Origin: Chromera velia
Taxonomy: Eukaryota > Sar > Chromeraceae
DNA: 52,764 nt
Reading direction: 5' to 3'
NCBI GenBank assembly: GCA_018398765.1
Contig: JAHBMJ010001340.1
Span: 30,001-82,764 of the forward strand
Part shown: piece by piece, positions 33,854 through 46,325 of the stretch
Layout of the letters: the number at the start of each line of letters is the position of its first letter
Position numbering within the stretch: position 1 is the stretch's first letter
Made by a program: the position numbers and the translations under genes
The notes under the pieces: model-generated
Databases searched by the model: none
What the model saw: only the letters and a program-made list of their open reading frames with translations
Told to the model about the DNA's origin: nothing

Positions 33854-34642
33854 ATGTCGAAAGCAAAGGGCTGTGTGGTAGTCACGGGGGAGCGGGGCAT
33901 CGGGAAGAGCACATTCCTCAACACGATGATGAGGGTGCTGATCGACCGCGTCCGCCTGGCGTCGGTCGTATCGGAAGGCCTCAAACACACGGGGATTCAG
34001 TCTGAGTGTGTTCTGGACGGAGACGGCCTGACGATTCCTGAGGAGGTGCGAAGAAGAAGACACGACATTCTTCCCGCAGAGAACGGGACAAGAAGGACAA
34101 CTGCATTTCCGGCCACGCTGATCCCATCGGACGCATGCTCCCTCACGGTCGGTTGATTAATCTCCCTGTGGTTCCATCAGAATGAAAGGTGCATGCATCC
34201 ATGCGGTCGACACCTAGAGATCCGTCTACTTCGCTGTTCACTCTCTTCCTCTGCTTGCAGGTTGTGTTTCGCTCTATCGAAGCCATCGAAAAGGACCTGA
34301 AGGCCGCCAAGGTCTTCACCGACGCGACGAACCGCAAGGAGATGCAGGGAGTCGCAAAGGACTTGAAGGCCGTTCTGGACAGCGAGGACTTCAAGTCCCT
34401 CGTGACCGCGGGTGGAAAGACATTCACCGTTTCAGGTGGGTGGGTCAAGGGTCAGGAGAGGAGTGAAAACATAGACGGCAGAAAGAGATTGGGTGACCGT
34501 CGGAAGCGAGGGGCAGAAAGACATAAGAGCTTCAAGAGAGAAACAGGTAGAAGAAAGAGGAGACACGGAAACATTTAGACGGAGAGGAGTAGTGAGTCAA
34601 TGAATGTATGATGAAGAGAGAGAAGGAGAAAGCAAGAGAGCG

Positions 34643-34693
<51 letters not shown>

Positions 34694-34739
34694 TAAGGAG
34701 AGGGCAGGGAGAATGAGAAAAAAAAGAAGAGGGAGGAAG

Positions 34740-34782
<43 letters not shown>

Positions 34783-34852
34783 AAGAGAGAAAGAGAGAAA
34801 GAGGGATAAGGAGAGGGCAGGGAGAATGAGAAAAAAAAGAAGAGGGAGGAAG

Positions 34853-34895
<43 letters not shown>

Positions 34896-37800
34896 AAGAG
34901 AGAAAGAGAGAAAGAGGGATAAGGAGAGGNGGAGGCTCGAGAGGGGGAAAGCAAACGTAGGATAGCTAGCTTGGATAGTGGATGTGATGACATTGTGATG
35001 GCGGATGTTTCAGAACCTCGTGCATTGTTTCTTCCGTTCGAATTGCAAGTGCAGTGACAGCAAAGGGTGTTCCGGGGGATGCCAACTCCGCTGCTGAGAC
35101 AGCACTTGCGTCCTTGGTCTGCTTGGTCCGATTCTTCATTGGCGATCCGAGGAGTGACCCCCTGTGCGGAGACTCGGTCATGGCCTTCACCCAGCTGGTC
35201 AACGAGGCACTCACCCGTGCGATGTCGAAGATGCCTGAGAGTGAGCGGCCTTCACTCTTTGGAGGAAGAGATGCCCAGACGATTTTTGAGATGAGGAAGC
35301 GGTTCCCGATCATTCTGAAGAGTGTCGACATCTGCCTTCCTCTGAAGGTTCCGTGCAGGATTGTGGACCCCCCGGGGCCTGATGACATCAATCCGATTGT
35401 GAAGAACAGGTCTCTCCAAGAGTTGGAGGTCAGCTGAGGCACCATTTTTCGTAATCACGTTTGCTTGTGAGAAAGTGAAAGGAGCAGAAATGATCGAGCT
35501 TTGAAAAACCCAGAGCTGCGTAACTTTCACTATCGATCACCCCAATGCATCATTGCATACATGCGGGTGACAACTTGTGCACGTTTGTCCTCGTTTGTCG
35601 CAACGTGATTGAGGCATGCACTTTAAAATTTTCTTCTCTCTCTCGCTTCTTTGTGCGTGCAGCCTGCAGATGCCGTCCTGTCCCTGAGTGGGAGACGAGT
35701 CGTCGAGCGCATCTTCACGAACCTGAAGAGTTGGGGTCTCTTAGACAACCGCGGCAGGCGGGTGGGAATCTGTCTGAACAGAGAAAGGGACTGCGAGGGG
35801 GCGCGTTGGTCTGCTGTCGTCGGGACCGAGGCCGTGACAGAGGAGAACGCTCTTTCTGTCTTCCACAAGATCAAGTCAGTCATTTATGCATGAACGTCCG
35901 ATACAGACAGAAGAAGATGTACGGGTTGATGGACTCACCCCCTTTCCCTTGAACCCGCCTCTTCGTCTCTGTGTGTGCGAAACCGTGTCCTGACTCACTC
36001 GCCTTCAGCACCTTCCATCTCTTTTCTTCCATCCTCCTGTCAGACTTCCTCCCGCCTACCCTTTCTTCCCCCAGATCGGCTTCGTGAGCCAATCCGCCCG
36101 GTTGAGTGCTCTCGGTGTCCAGACGACTCCGCTCTCTGGGTTCACCCCCATCCTTCTGAATGTCTGAATGATGTAATCGAGTTCCGGCTGCAGCTCTGGC
36201 TCCTTGGTGACTTTGCCTGACCTCAGACACGCATGCAGAGCAGCGGAGTCGATATAGACGATAACCTCGGGGAATGCCCCCGTCAGTTCGTCTATGAGAT
36301 ACAGGACCCTCCAGATCTCCTTTGCCCCGAATTTCAGAGAGATCAGCTCACCTGCATGTGAACTATCCATCAACCTCTCCTCCTCCTCCGACTTGGGCAA
36401 CGGTCCTGGCATGACCTCTTTCTCGGTCTTGTAAAAGACTGGGTTCCACTCATCCCCTTCTTCGTGTGACCTCGTTTCATCTCCCCAAAACGCCACCACC
36501 CCCTTCCTGACCATTTTCGTTTTCTTCTTCCTCCCACAATCTGTGTACACGTGCACTTTCCTCCCCTTTTCCCCCAGAGGCCTCAGTTCGATTCTCTGCT
36601 TCTCTTTCTTCACTTTCTCGAGGACCAAACCCACATTGCGGAGCATGCGTCTGCAGGGGTTTCGGACGTGCCGCTGGAGCTCATGGTAGAACACACAGTT
36701 CTTCCACAGGAGCTTTGTCCCCCACCCCAGAATTCCATTTGCTGCTCCCACCTCATCCTGGATTGAGGGATCAATCTCCTCCGTCTCCACCTCCCTCATT
36801 GCATGCTCATCGACTGCAGCTCTTGATCCCCCCGCCATCTCGAGAATGCGGTCTGTATCCACCTCCTGCAGGTACTTCATCTGTGACAAGTACAGCCTCC
36901 CCCTCTCCATCTGGATGTTGATGCCTGTGAATCGGTCGCTCCCCCCTTCCCGGAGCACTCCGACCTTCCCAATCTTCATTTTTTTCCCTAATTCCTCCAA
37001 ATCCGACTCGACATGCTCTCCTGCTCCTTGAATGTCGTCAACATGGTGGAAAATCACATCGGTGGCTGGGCTTCTCTCACACGGCACCCCTTCTTTCATT
37101 CCATCTCTTCCTGCTCCTTCTCTTCGCACCAACACAGTGACTGCCTCCTCTACGAGTGTGTAGTCGCCTACCTGCTGGAGGTCTGTCTGCAGACGGTTGA
37201 CAAAGAGATTGGAGGCATTCCTCCCTCCGTAGTGGGCTTTGTTCAACACTCGAATGGAGCCGGGTCTCATTTCTGCTGCTCTCTTCCTCAACCACAACCA
37301 TCTCTCATCTGTGTACTTCTCGGGGAATGGGTTGGTAGCGGGGAGCTCGGGCAGGCCTAGCTGCTGGGATGCGGACCCCCAGCGCTCCTTTGTCATACCT
37401 GTGGATGTCATCAATCTGCTGGAAGGCCTTCTCAACGTCTGCTGAGAAGATCACTGCTCCGATGATCAACATGTAGATGAACGCCGTGAGCATAGCATAC
37501 AGACTGGGAACCCCCGCATAGGTGTCATACCTGCGCTTGTCTCCTCCCCCTTTGATGAAGAATCGGGCCTTCCCTTTATTCTTTTCGGGCTCTCCTGGGG
37601 TCTGCTTGATGCCTGTTCTCTCTCCCATGTTCACCACCGAAGCCACCTCTGCCCTCGTCACCTCCTTCCCCAGGATCTCATTGTCGAAGAGTCCGACATA
37701 CTCCTCCAACCTTGCCCTGTCAACCATCCCCAATCTAATCATCGAATTTTCAATACGACTGTTTCGTTGGATAGTGGCGGCTTCATTTGCAAGAAAATGA

Positions 37801-40800
37801 AAATCTTGTTGAAGTCCTGGTTCATTGACGTACTCCCTTTCCTGCTCAGCAAAATAGAAAAGTCTACGTTTTGTTGTGGTACCCTTTCCACCCATTGCCA
37901 GACTGGATGCTGCCATGCGGGTTCAGTCAAAGAATAAAGAAAGCAATTTCTTTTCACGTCAGATTAACGTGTCCGCCTTCAACCCTCCTTCCTTCCTGCC
38001 TGCGTGTCTGCGTGCAGAGAGGTTGTCGACAAGGAGGCCTTGACGAGAGAGGATCAAGTGGAGATCTACGAGCAACTGAACATCCAAATGAACCTCGTGG
38101 GCGCCCAAGATGGTGATTCAGAAGAGGAGGGGGAGCAGAAGAGTGGGAAAGGAAAACAGGACTGTAGCGAGACTGGAGAAAGCGTCATGGGGGCGGGAAA
38201 AGAGGAAGAGGAAAGAGAGAGAGAGGTCAACATTCCCTGTTTTGCAAGTCTTGTGGGCATCGGTGTGGAGCTGGAGCTTCGCAAAGAGGTCTTCATTGAG
38301 GCGATCCACAGGGAAGTCCCTGGCAGAGGGGAGAGAGAAGCCACAGAAATTTTTGAGCAGGTCTGCCTGGCTTTCCGTCTGGACATGTCTGCCCTTTCTT
38401 CTGTGGGTCCTCGAATTGGTGTCTTTGTCTGTCCGTCTCTGTGTCTCTTTATAGTATGTCTGTGCAAGAAAAAAGAAGACAAGCAGTCACGCTATGACAG
38501 CCCGTCTCTCCGTAACGGTTTTGGTCTGCCTGCCTGCCTGCCTGCCTGCCTGTTTTTCTGCCTATATCCTTGCCTGGCTGGCTGTGCGTCTCTCTGTCTG
38601 TCTATACGTAAGTCTTAGATTTGCGACTTCCGTTTCTGCACATGACTTTTTTCCTCGGGGGCGTCATTCATGCGTGACTCGTGTTGCAGATCTCCGTCTG
38701 CTTTCGAGTTGAAGGCAAGATTCAAGCAAGCCACAATCAATTTTGAACTTTCACAGAGAGTGTGCCCTCCACGCTGTCAGCAGTATTGCGAGTGCATTGC
38801 CAATCATGTTGAACTTGTAAGCTCTCAACGGATTTAATTGCTCATGCACCTTCTTTTTGCATTTCCCCTCTTTGGCACTGATTCTGCATGCGTGCAGGTC
38901 TTCAACAAGACCGGAGTGACGGACTTTCTGGACCTCTGCAACTCGGCAACCATCCGGTCAATCGTCGAATCAGACTCCCTCTCTGACGAGGGAGGCGGGG
39001 GAGAAGACCCGTACTCGTGTGTGGAGGATGCCCACGCTTCAGACATTGGCAAGACGGTCGACGCGGGGGTGCACGTACGGCGTCTGACTGAAGCAAGGAA
39101 GTACCTGCAGCCCCTCAAGCAGAAGGAATTGAAGGAAGACCCGAAGGCAGTTGCGCTCGTCGAGTCTAGCCAAAAACTAGTCAAGAACGTTCTCCAAAAC
39201 GATCTCCCCGGGATCGTGGATGGCGCTACTCGAGAGCCCGATGTCGCAGGGATGGTCGAGAGGGCATTCGAAAAATTCAGGGAACCTCTGGAGGGTGCAA
39301 TTGAGTCTTTTATTCGCGAGTATCAAGAGGGGTCGAGGAAAGTGGAGGACCGATTCTTTCACCACCTTGCAGACAGACAAGGCCCCCTCTATCCAAAGCT
39401 CTGGAACGCCCTTTTCCATCTAAAAGGCGGAGGAAGTTTTGCCCGGGCCCTTGAAAAAGAACTTCGTCCCTTTCTCGAGTCAGTCCTTCCTGTCCCCAGA
39501 CAGACGGCCTCTTTCCCTCCTTGTATTTTTAACTTCACTTGTCCTTTACTTTGTTTCAATCACGTGATCACGAAAGCTCCTCACAAGAAGTTATAAGACC
39601 TGCTTTCCTTCCTTCTTTTTGCAAGCAGAACAGTCACTCTAGCCTGCAGCTAGATCATTGAGACCTTAGAATCGCTTTCACAAAGAGTAACTGTTGCAGG
39701 TAAATTTTGGACATCGAAGTTTGTTGAGGCTGGTGTGACTGCAAAATTGATTGTCATTTCTTGGTATTCTTCTCAGACTTCGTCAAATCGCTTCATGTTC
39801 CCCTGGCTCTGTCTGTTCTCGCGTGTGATGCAGGCAGGCGATCACAATGGGGGTGACGCAGGCCCTGAACAAACCGAGGAGGCTCCTGAGAGACGTGCAG
39901 GAGAAGAGAAGAGACTTCGTTCTGCGTGCCGCAGACAAGATCGACTCTACGGAGGTGGGAGAGGGACAGCAGCCTGATTTGAGGGGAGGAGCCAGCCCCA
40001 CCTTCGTGACCCTGTCTTCACAGTTGGAGAAAGCGCCGGGTGATTTTGAAGTATTCAATCACTCCGTCTGCCCACTGTAAGTCATTCATTCAGTGATTCG
40101 CTCATTCATCCATTCAGCCAGCCACTTGGTCAGTCGGGCAGTCAGTCGGTCAGTGGGTGGTTAGTCAGTCAGTCAGCCGCGACTGTCAGTCGGGCAGTCA
40201 GTCGGTCAGTCAGTCAGTCTGTCAGTCAGTCTGACTCAGTCAGTCAGTCAGTCGGTCAGTCAGTAGTCAGTCAGTCGGTCACTGGGTCAGACAGTCATGC
40301 AGTCAGTCAGTCGGTCGGTCGGTCGGTCGGTCAGTCAGTCTGTCTCTCTGTCATTGGGTCAGTTAGTCAGTCAGCCGCGACTGTCAGTCGGTCAGTCAGT
40401 CAGTCAGTCAGTCAGTCAGTGACTGTCAGTCAGTCAGTCAGTCAGTCAGTCAGTGACTGTCAGTCAGTCAGTCAGTGACTGTCAGTCAGTCAGTCAGTCG
40501 ACTCTAGAGTCGACTAGTCAGTCAGTCAGTCAGTCAGTCAGTCAGTCAGTCAGTCAGTCTCTAAGGAAGCCCGGCAGAATTGGTCTGAATGTCAAGCAAA
40601 TCATTTGCCTCCGTCTCGCCTCCATTCACTCCCTTTTCTCTGTTCTGCATGCGTACGTGTCTGCATCGATGGCCTTTTCTTTGAGACTGCTGAATGATTT
40701 TCAGGCTGGATGTTTTCGACTCGAGTTGAATTGCGCAGAGACTTCCTATTCCGCTCTTCCTCCCTGCAAAGCAGGATGCCCCCCCGCGATTGGGTTTTTG

Positions 40801-43800
40801 ATGTCATTCTAGCCCTTGTCCCTGGGTCGTTGTGAATGCGCATCTCTGTGCTGAATTTTGAATGACGTGCCAGAAGAAAGAAGTGATTCCACCATCGTGT
40901 GTCCTTCATTGAGTCTGGTGTGCTCGCAATGCAACTTTGATCCACAGCCACCTTCCTTGCTGCATGCCGTATTCTGGTTGTAAGTATAAACAGGAGTCAA
41001 ACAAAATGTAAGTCTACTCTAGTCCACCGAGTGGTCCTGCATGCATGCTGCGTGCAGAGGTCTGCTCCCTCTGGAGCCCCGCTTCTGGACTGAGGTGGCC
41101 AAGCGTGCAGTCCGTATCTTTGTGACTGCGCTGGTAGAGGTCAAAAGCAACAAGGATCGGTTCGACCACCTCAGACAACTTCCTGGGGAACTCACACAGC
41201 GCATCGAGTCGTGTCTGAATGGGTATCTGCTGGACCTGGCACAGCGAGAAAGCACGATTGAGATAGGGATGCTGCGACTTGGCACGACAGATCGAGTTGC
41301 CACAGGAATCCAAAACGATGGGCGGGAAGAACATTGGGCGCTCTGGCAGCCGTACACGGCGCACGAGCATGCAAAGCTGCCAAGTCAGCACAGGATCTGG
41401 TCAGGGACAGGGCGCACGTTGAAGGGCTGCAAGTGCCCAAGGGTATTTGACGACCCCCTTCTAACCCTTGCCAACCTAATCAGGAAGTCGGCTGCTGTGT
41501 CTGCAAGTGAAGAACCCCTGGTAGGTACTCAGCTTCCTCCTCTCAATTGTACTTTGTCGTCATTCAATTCTGTTGTCTGCCAGAAAGACGGAACTGTTAC
41601 AAGGACGCAATTTTGTGCAAATGGTTTGGACCTTGATAAAGTGCAGTGGCAGACGCGTTCTTGCGACAAAATCCAATTCTGTTGTTTTTCCCCGATATTC
41701 TCAACTGGTCATGTCGTTTTCCCCATTTTCCCTCTCAGCTTTTCTGCCACGTAATGTGAAAGGTCGCCAGTCTTTTTGTTTTTTGTCTGAATTCCCTCGG
41801 CCGTGTCTGGATGTCAATGTGTTTGCTCAGGTAAGGGGACCTCTGGAGGCTCTGGGACAGGAGGTGGAGCGAAACGGCGTTCGGCAGAGGCAGGCGGAGA
41901 GGTGGGAGCAGTGCGACCGGGAGGCCTTCCATGCTCTCCTATCGGACCCTCAAGCTCTCCGTTCTCTGACTGCATCTTGCTGGAGGTCCGGGAAGAACCT
42001 CACGTTGGCGGAGTTTTTCAGTGTCTGCCGGTCTTTTGGGACCAACTTTTCTTCAGAAGGTACGTCGCTTCATCCAGTCGCTCCATGCCTTTCTCATTTA
42101 GAGGCGCGCTCTCCACCAAGTCCCCCATTCATTGTAAATTTGTTTCTGTACACGAAGGTCAGCTTCAGCTCTCGATTTTCTGCGAATGCTCATGCCTAAA
42201 AAATATCCCCGGAGAGCTTATACTCTGCATACACGTCATTTCCGCGTGGCCTTCGATCACCGCACAGTCTGTTTGACTATTCTACTCAGTGTTTTGTTAT
42301 TTGCTGTTCAAACTTGTATTGTCTTCTGCTGGTGCATCGCTACTGCAGGCCCAGCTGAAGGGTCGTCTGAGGGCTCTGCCATCCGAGTCATCGGGAGGGG
42401 ATTCCTGGAGAGAACATCTTACGCAATCGCGGTCGTGCAGATGCTCTTCCGGGTCCCTGGTATTCGAAGTCGTTTGGAGGAGCTGCGGAAGGAGGGAGAA
42501 AGAGGGAGACGAGAAGAAGTCGCAGAGGCACTGATTCGGCTCTTCGATTTCCTGCTGTGGAAGTCGAACGAAGAGCCGAGTGACCTGATCGCAGAGCTGA
42601 TCGAGTCCGTGAATCGAGACAGAAGGGGACAGGGAGAGCCAAACGACGGCGGAGAGGTTGACGCTGTTTTGTTTCTGGAGGACCTCATCCAGATTCTGGT
42701 CGGTAAAGAACATGCAGGATTTTCTGTGTATCCCTTCTCCACTGCTTTTCCCCGCTCTGTTCGCTTTCCTTTCTCTCTTTCTGCACACACAGTGTCACAC
42801 ACACACATACCCCTACACCCCTACACCCCTACACACACACACATACACATACATACACACACGCCCACTCACACCCACACACACGCCCGCGCGCACGCGC
42901 GGACACGCGCACAAGCGCACGCAAATTGGTCTGCTTCTCTTATTTTAGATTTGTATCCCCAGAATTTCTTTTTTGGATATCTTTTGTTTTTTTCCTGTGG
43001 TTCTGCATCCTTTTTTCGATCTTCTGGAAGGCGGTTGACTCCATCATGACGCTCTTCTTCAATCAGTCTAACCGAGTGTGTGCTGCATATGCCAGAGCCT
43101 GGATTCAATTCGCTTTGAGTACGCCCACCTGATCTATAATCATGTCCTGCCGATTGTGCAGGGTGATCCATTGAGAGACAGCGTGTGCGGGACGAGACTC
43201 GGGTACGATGGGCAAGCGCATGAGTGGTCCCCTTCTCCACTGGTGACTTTGCAGCCCTCCATGCAGTCTCCGGAATTCCTGTGTCTGAAGAACGGAGACC
43301 ATCTGAGGGGCGTGAGAAGCTTCGACAGGGACGGAGCGCGCCTACCAGAGGCCGTCCTCTTCAAGGTCGCCAGGTTCCCTCTAGAGCAGGGAACAAAGGC
43401 CGTCGGAGACGTCCCCATTCCAGAAAGGGAGAGGCTCGGAAAGTCAACTCTGCAGCTTTCTGCCGTGATCGTTCATGACGGTAAGTTGGAGGGAACAGGT
43501 AGCTACTTCGCTCGCTTTATTCTTCAGATGACTTGATGCAAAGCCCCTCTTTGTCACTGAAAACGGCTTTGTGATCTTGACAGCATCTTCGGTCCCCAAT
43601 GGCTGTGCAGAGAGAACTTCGTTGTCTTCTCCATTCGTTGCGGCAATGAAGTTCGTTCCTGTTAGGCAGATCAAATCGAGATTCAGTGCAATTCAACTGA
43701 ATAGATCTCGCACGTGTGCGGTCTTGTCGTCATGATGAGAGTCCCTCATGTGTGTGTTTGTTTTTGTGCTTATGGACAGTTCTGGAACGTCGATTTGTTT

Positions 43801-46325
43801 CCCTTTCTTCTGTGTTATTCAGGTGACAGGCCAACAGATGGAATCTACACTGTCATCTGTCGAGACAGAGACGGGAGGTTGTGGGAGCTGGAGGGGGACA
43901 GGGGACAGGACGAAACCCTCGGAGTCTCTGAAGGGAGAAAGAGGCTGGAGGAGGTCATGAAGGGAGGACAGGAGTCCGCCTACTTGCTTATGTACACTGT
44001 GATGGTCGACCAGTGTGAACAGGGCGACACCAGAGAGGATCAGGCAGCTGCTGCCGTGACGGTTACGCTTCCCCTCGGTATTCCCCGAAAGGTGGGGGAG
44101 TACACGTGCTTTGCAGCCGCCCCTCTCCAAGGCTTCTTCAGTCTGGATGCGTTCCTCAAAAAGGTCAACGGAGTGGTCACACGCTGTCAGAGGGGACAGT
44201 CAAACTCCTGCAAGGCCCTTCAGACAGCGAAAGAGCTCCAGAGAATCTTCAGAGTCCTGAAGAAGCGCCAGACGAACACCCCCATCGATGTCCATGCGTT
44301 CATCCACTGCCTTGAGCCGAACTGGACGAGCAACATACAGCTCGACGCGGAGGAACTCGTCCACAACATGCTGACCACTATGGTTGCTTCTTTCCTACAG
44401 CGATCTTCATAATACTGTTTTGGGCTGCTACGTTCGACACTTCTTTTTTTACGCTCTGGTGATTTGTTCCTAGGATTTGTTCCCCTGTCTGCAAGCAGTA
44501 TCCTGCAATTTGAAAACTGTTTTTGTCCAGCTTTTGTTTTGTAAGGCAGACGTACATTGCATACCTGATTTTGTGCATCCACTGGCGCTAAAAGTCCATC
44601 TACTGGTGCATCAAGATGGCTCCCTTTCTCCCTAATTTTCTTTTCTTCTCTTGTCTTATTTTGAGTCGGGCAAGCAACCTGTCAACTTTTTTGTTTTTGG
44701 ACAACTGCTTGCTTTTTGTGCGTGCATACATGCAGTTTCCGTGCAAAGATTTTCGTGCAGAGGCGGCTCTCTCAAGAGAGCGAGCAGGGGGGGGAGAGCG
44801 AGAGGGAGGGGGAGAGGAAGGAGAGAGTGATCGTGAGAACGATTTTTTTAGAGAGTACGACGCACTGTCCGTGTTCTTTGGAGTTTCTCAGTTCTGCTCC
44901 CTATCATCTCCAGAGCTTCTCAAGGAGCTCCACAAGGTTGGCGGTTTCCATCCCTGTCCCACAAAACGGCTGACGCTCGCGTCGTTTGTTCTCTTCAAAC
45001 TCCATCGGGCCAAGTACAACAACAATGTTGGCTCATTTGATAGAACTCCGGTCGAGATACCTCTCGAGTTCGGTTTCGGATATGTCCGTCTGCAAGTCGA
45101 TGTGATCATCGAATATGAAGGTCAGTCAGGCATGCAGCCTGCTTCGTGCATGGGTGCCCCGAATAAATGGTGTAACAATGTGTAACATCAGCTTTGCACC
45201 TGCAGTAACTTTTGTTCTGCATGTTTCTGCTCCTCATCCACCTCCACTCAGGTGTCACCGTAAGGTCACCCTAGGCTCAAGCGACCAAATTTTGTCGTCT
45301 TTACTTGTCATAGGTGCCTGTACGTCTTGATGGAATGATTCATTTTCCTTTTCTCTCTCAATTTCTTTTCTTGTTTGCCTCTTTCAAAGCAATGCGATTA
45401 GGATGTGGACCTCCCGGTTTTCATCTGTTTTGTATTCATTCTCGGTAAATTAAATTTTCTAGACCCACGTCCTCATGCAACTCTCTCTATCTCTTTTGCA
45501 GGGACCTTTGCCAGTCAAGGTCACTTCATGGCCATATGCCGTCGTGGTGGCGCGTTTTTTTACTTTGACGACTCGTCAGTCGAGGACTTCCCCTCGGGGG
45601 TCCCTTCTACAGAGAGATTGAAAGAAGCAGGGGAAAGGGCCTCGCTTGTCCTGTGCAGCGTCATTGCAGTGGGTGTGAACCCGGATATCGAACCTCTGGC
45701 CGCACTTTCGGGGGACAAGATGGAGGGGGGCAGTGCTGCGTCCGCGGCTGCTGCTGCTTCACTCTCAACTGGGAATGAAGGGGTGTCATTGAGATCCTCT
45801 CAAAGTGCGCACTGTCGAGGAAAGGCTGGCGCTGAGGCGTCAAGAGAGGTAGAACTCCAGTTCGGAAGTGTGGTGAATGAGATGGACCCCGATTCTGCCC
45901 GTGGATCGGGGGAACCGGAACTGAAAAGGCCGAGGTTGGAAAGAAGCCGCGAGCAAGAGGGTACTCGCTTGACGGGACATGACGGCGCGTCATTTGAAGT
46001 GTGGTCTCAGCCTATTGTGCCGTCGCCCGGCTCAGCGAGCGAGGCCGGTGCTCCCCGTTCCCCTTCTGCCTGTGTGAGTCACCATAGCAACACGTGGCCC
46101 TACAACTGCAGTCACACGCTGAGGCAGAAGCAAAATGCAGCAGTTGCCGGGGGTTCCTGCAGTGACTCCCGGCAGAAAGCCCCAACGGTTACCCGTCTCC
46201 TAGGCATGCCGCACCCCCATGTCATGAACCGTTACGCCGGTCCCCAAGCTCGCGTCCCCTCACAGGAGCTTCCCATTTTGAATCTTCCTTCTCTCTTTTA
46301 TTCCTCCCCCCCCCAAAAAACATAA
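33854..46325 (+). CDS. Dynamin-like GTPase fused to two USP-type deubiquitinase domains, 16 exons
   Basis: Exons: 33854-34147, 34261-34435, 35055-35428, 35663-35874, 38018-38386, 38690-38816, 38898-39482, 39838-40076, 41058-41520, 41831-42059, 42349-42698, 43031-43075, 43162-43480, 43823-44382, 44736-45120, 45502-46325. They total 5,550 bases and join in one frame (1,849 residues). Residues 1 to about 940 form a large GTPase: P-loop GERGIGKST (12-20), RRTTAFP (probable switch I), DPPG (261-264), a weak NRERD G4 (320-324), then helical stalk-like sequence. The overall plan recalls dynamin-type SLIP-GC/NUGGC proteins. USP 1 (about 1030-1325) has TSYAIAVVQML in the Cys box, with Ser1046 for Cys, then LPEAVLFKVARF, LSAVIVHDG, and GIY (1267-1269) for GHY. 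USP 2 (about 1350-1640) has YTCFAAAPLQ (Cys1356), ASFVLFKLHRAKY, QGHF (His1583) and YFDDSSVEDF (Asp1598). A disordered tail follows. The end of exon 5, a possible 33-base exon near 39701, and the exon 14/15 junction are uncertain. Expected role is ubiquitin editing coupled to a membrane or assembly GTPase, by inference only. Confidence 0.74.
34641..34929. repeat. (GA)n-rich repeat with an internally duplicated unit of about 112 bp
   Basis: Located in intron 2 of the GTPase-USP gene. Blocks of GAGAGA and GAAAGA are separated by the phrase GGGATAAGGAGAGGGCAGGG, which recurs at about 34690, 34803 and, in part, 34916. One undetermined base at 34930 marks a sequencing uncertainty at the edge. Long open frames through it are repeat artefacts. 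Confidence 0.9.
36056..37916 (-). mobile_element. Decayed Copia-like reverse transcriptase/RNase H, antisense in intron 4 of the GTPase-USP gene
   Basis: Two overlapping minus-strand frames, 37916-37305 and 37435-36056, cover a Ty1/Copia-style polymerase. The first has YDTYAGVPSLYAMLTAFIYM and FSADVEKAFQQ (the LDV-AFL motif region). The second has VIFHHVDDI (the catalytic YVDD box), FTGINIQMERGRLYLSQMKY, then RNase H signatures VHVYTDCG, SSHAGELISLKFGAKE, VIVYIDSAAL and ADWLTKPIWG. The frames differ by one base near 37360-37440, so the copy is frameshifted. No gag, protease, integrase or long terminal repeats are seen, so it is a fragment. It occupies most of the 2.1-kb intron between 35874 and 38018 and is opposite in strand to the host gene. 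Confidence 0.82.
40083..40560. repeat. (GTCA)n/(GTCG)n tetranucleotide array in intron 8
   Basis: About 480 bases of GTCA repeat with GTCG and GTCT variants. The phrase CAGCCGCGACTGTCAGTCG appears twice (about 40175 and 40372), showing segmental duplication. It lies in the intron between exons 8 and 9 of the GTPase-USP gene and starts within 10 bases of a GTAAGT donor, itself close to the repeat word. Confidence 0.93.
42790..42925. repeat. (CA)n-rich microsatellite in intron 11
   Basis: ACACAC, ACACCCCT and CGCGCACGCG-type simple repeats of mixed unit between exons 11 and 12 of the GTPase-USP gene. No coding role. Confidence 0.85.

Noticed and set aside
34532-34993. Ser/Leu-rich and Arg/Glu-rich open frames
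   Set aside because: They come from the GA-rich repeat in intron 2 of the GTPase-USP gene.
40083-40560. CRISPR-like array
   Set aside because: The repeats are contiguous tetranucleotides without unique spacers, in a eukaryotic intron.
41521-41830. Gene boundary splitting the GTPase from the USP part
   Set aside because: A GTAGGT donor and a CTCAG acceptor join exons 9 and 10 in matching phase, and no stop plus polyadenylation pattern or new start was seen; still listed as the main test of the fusion.
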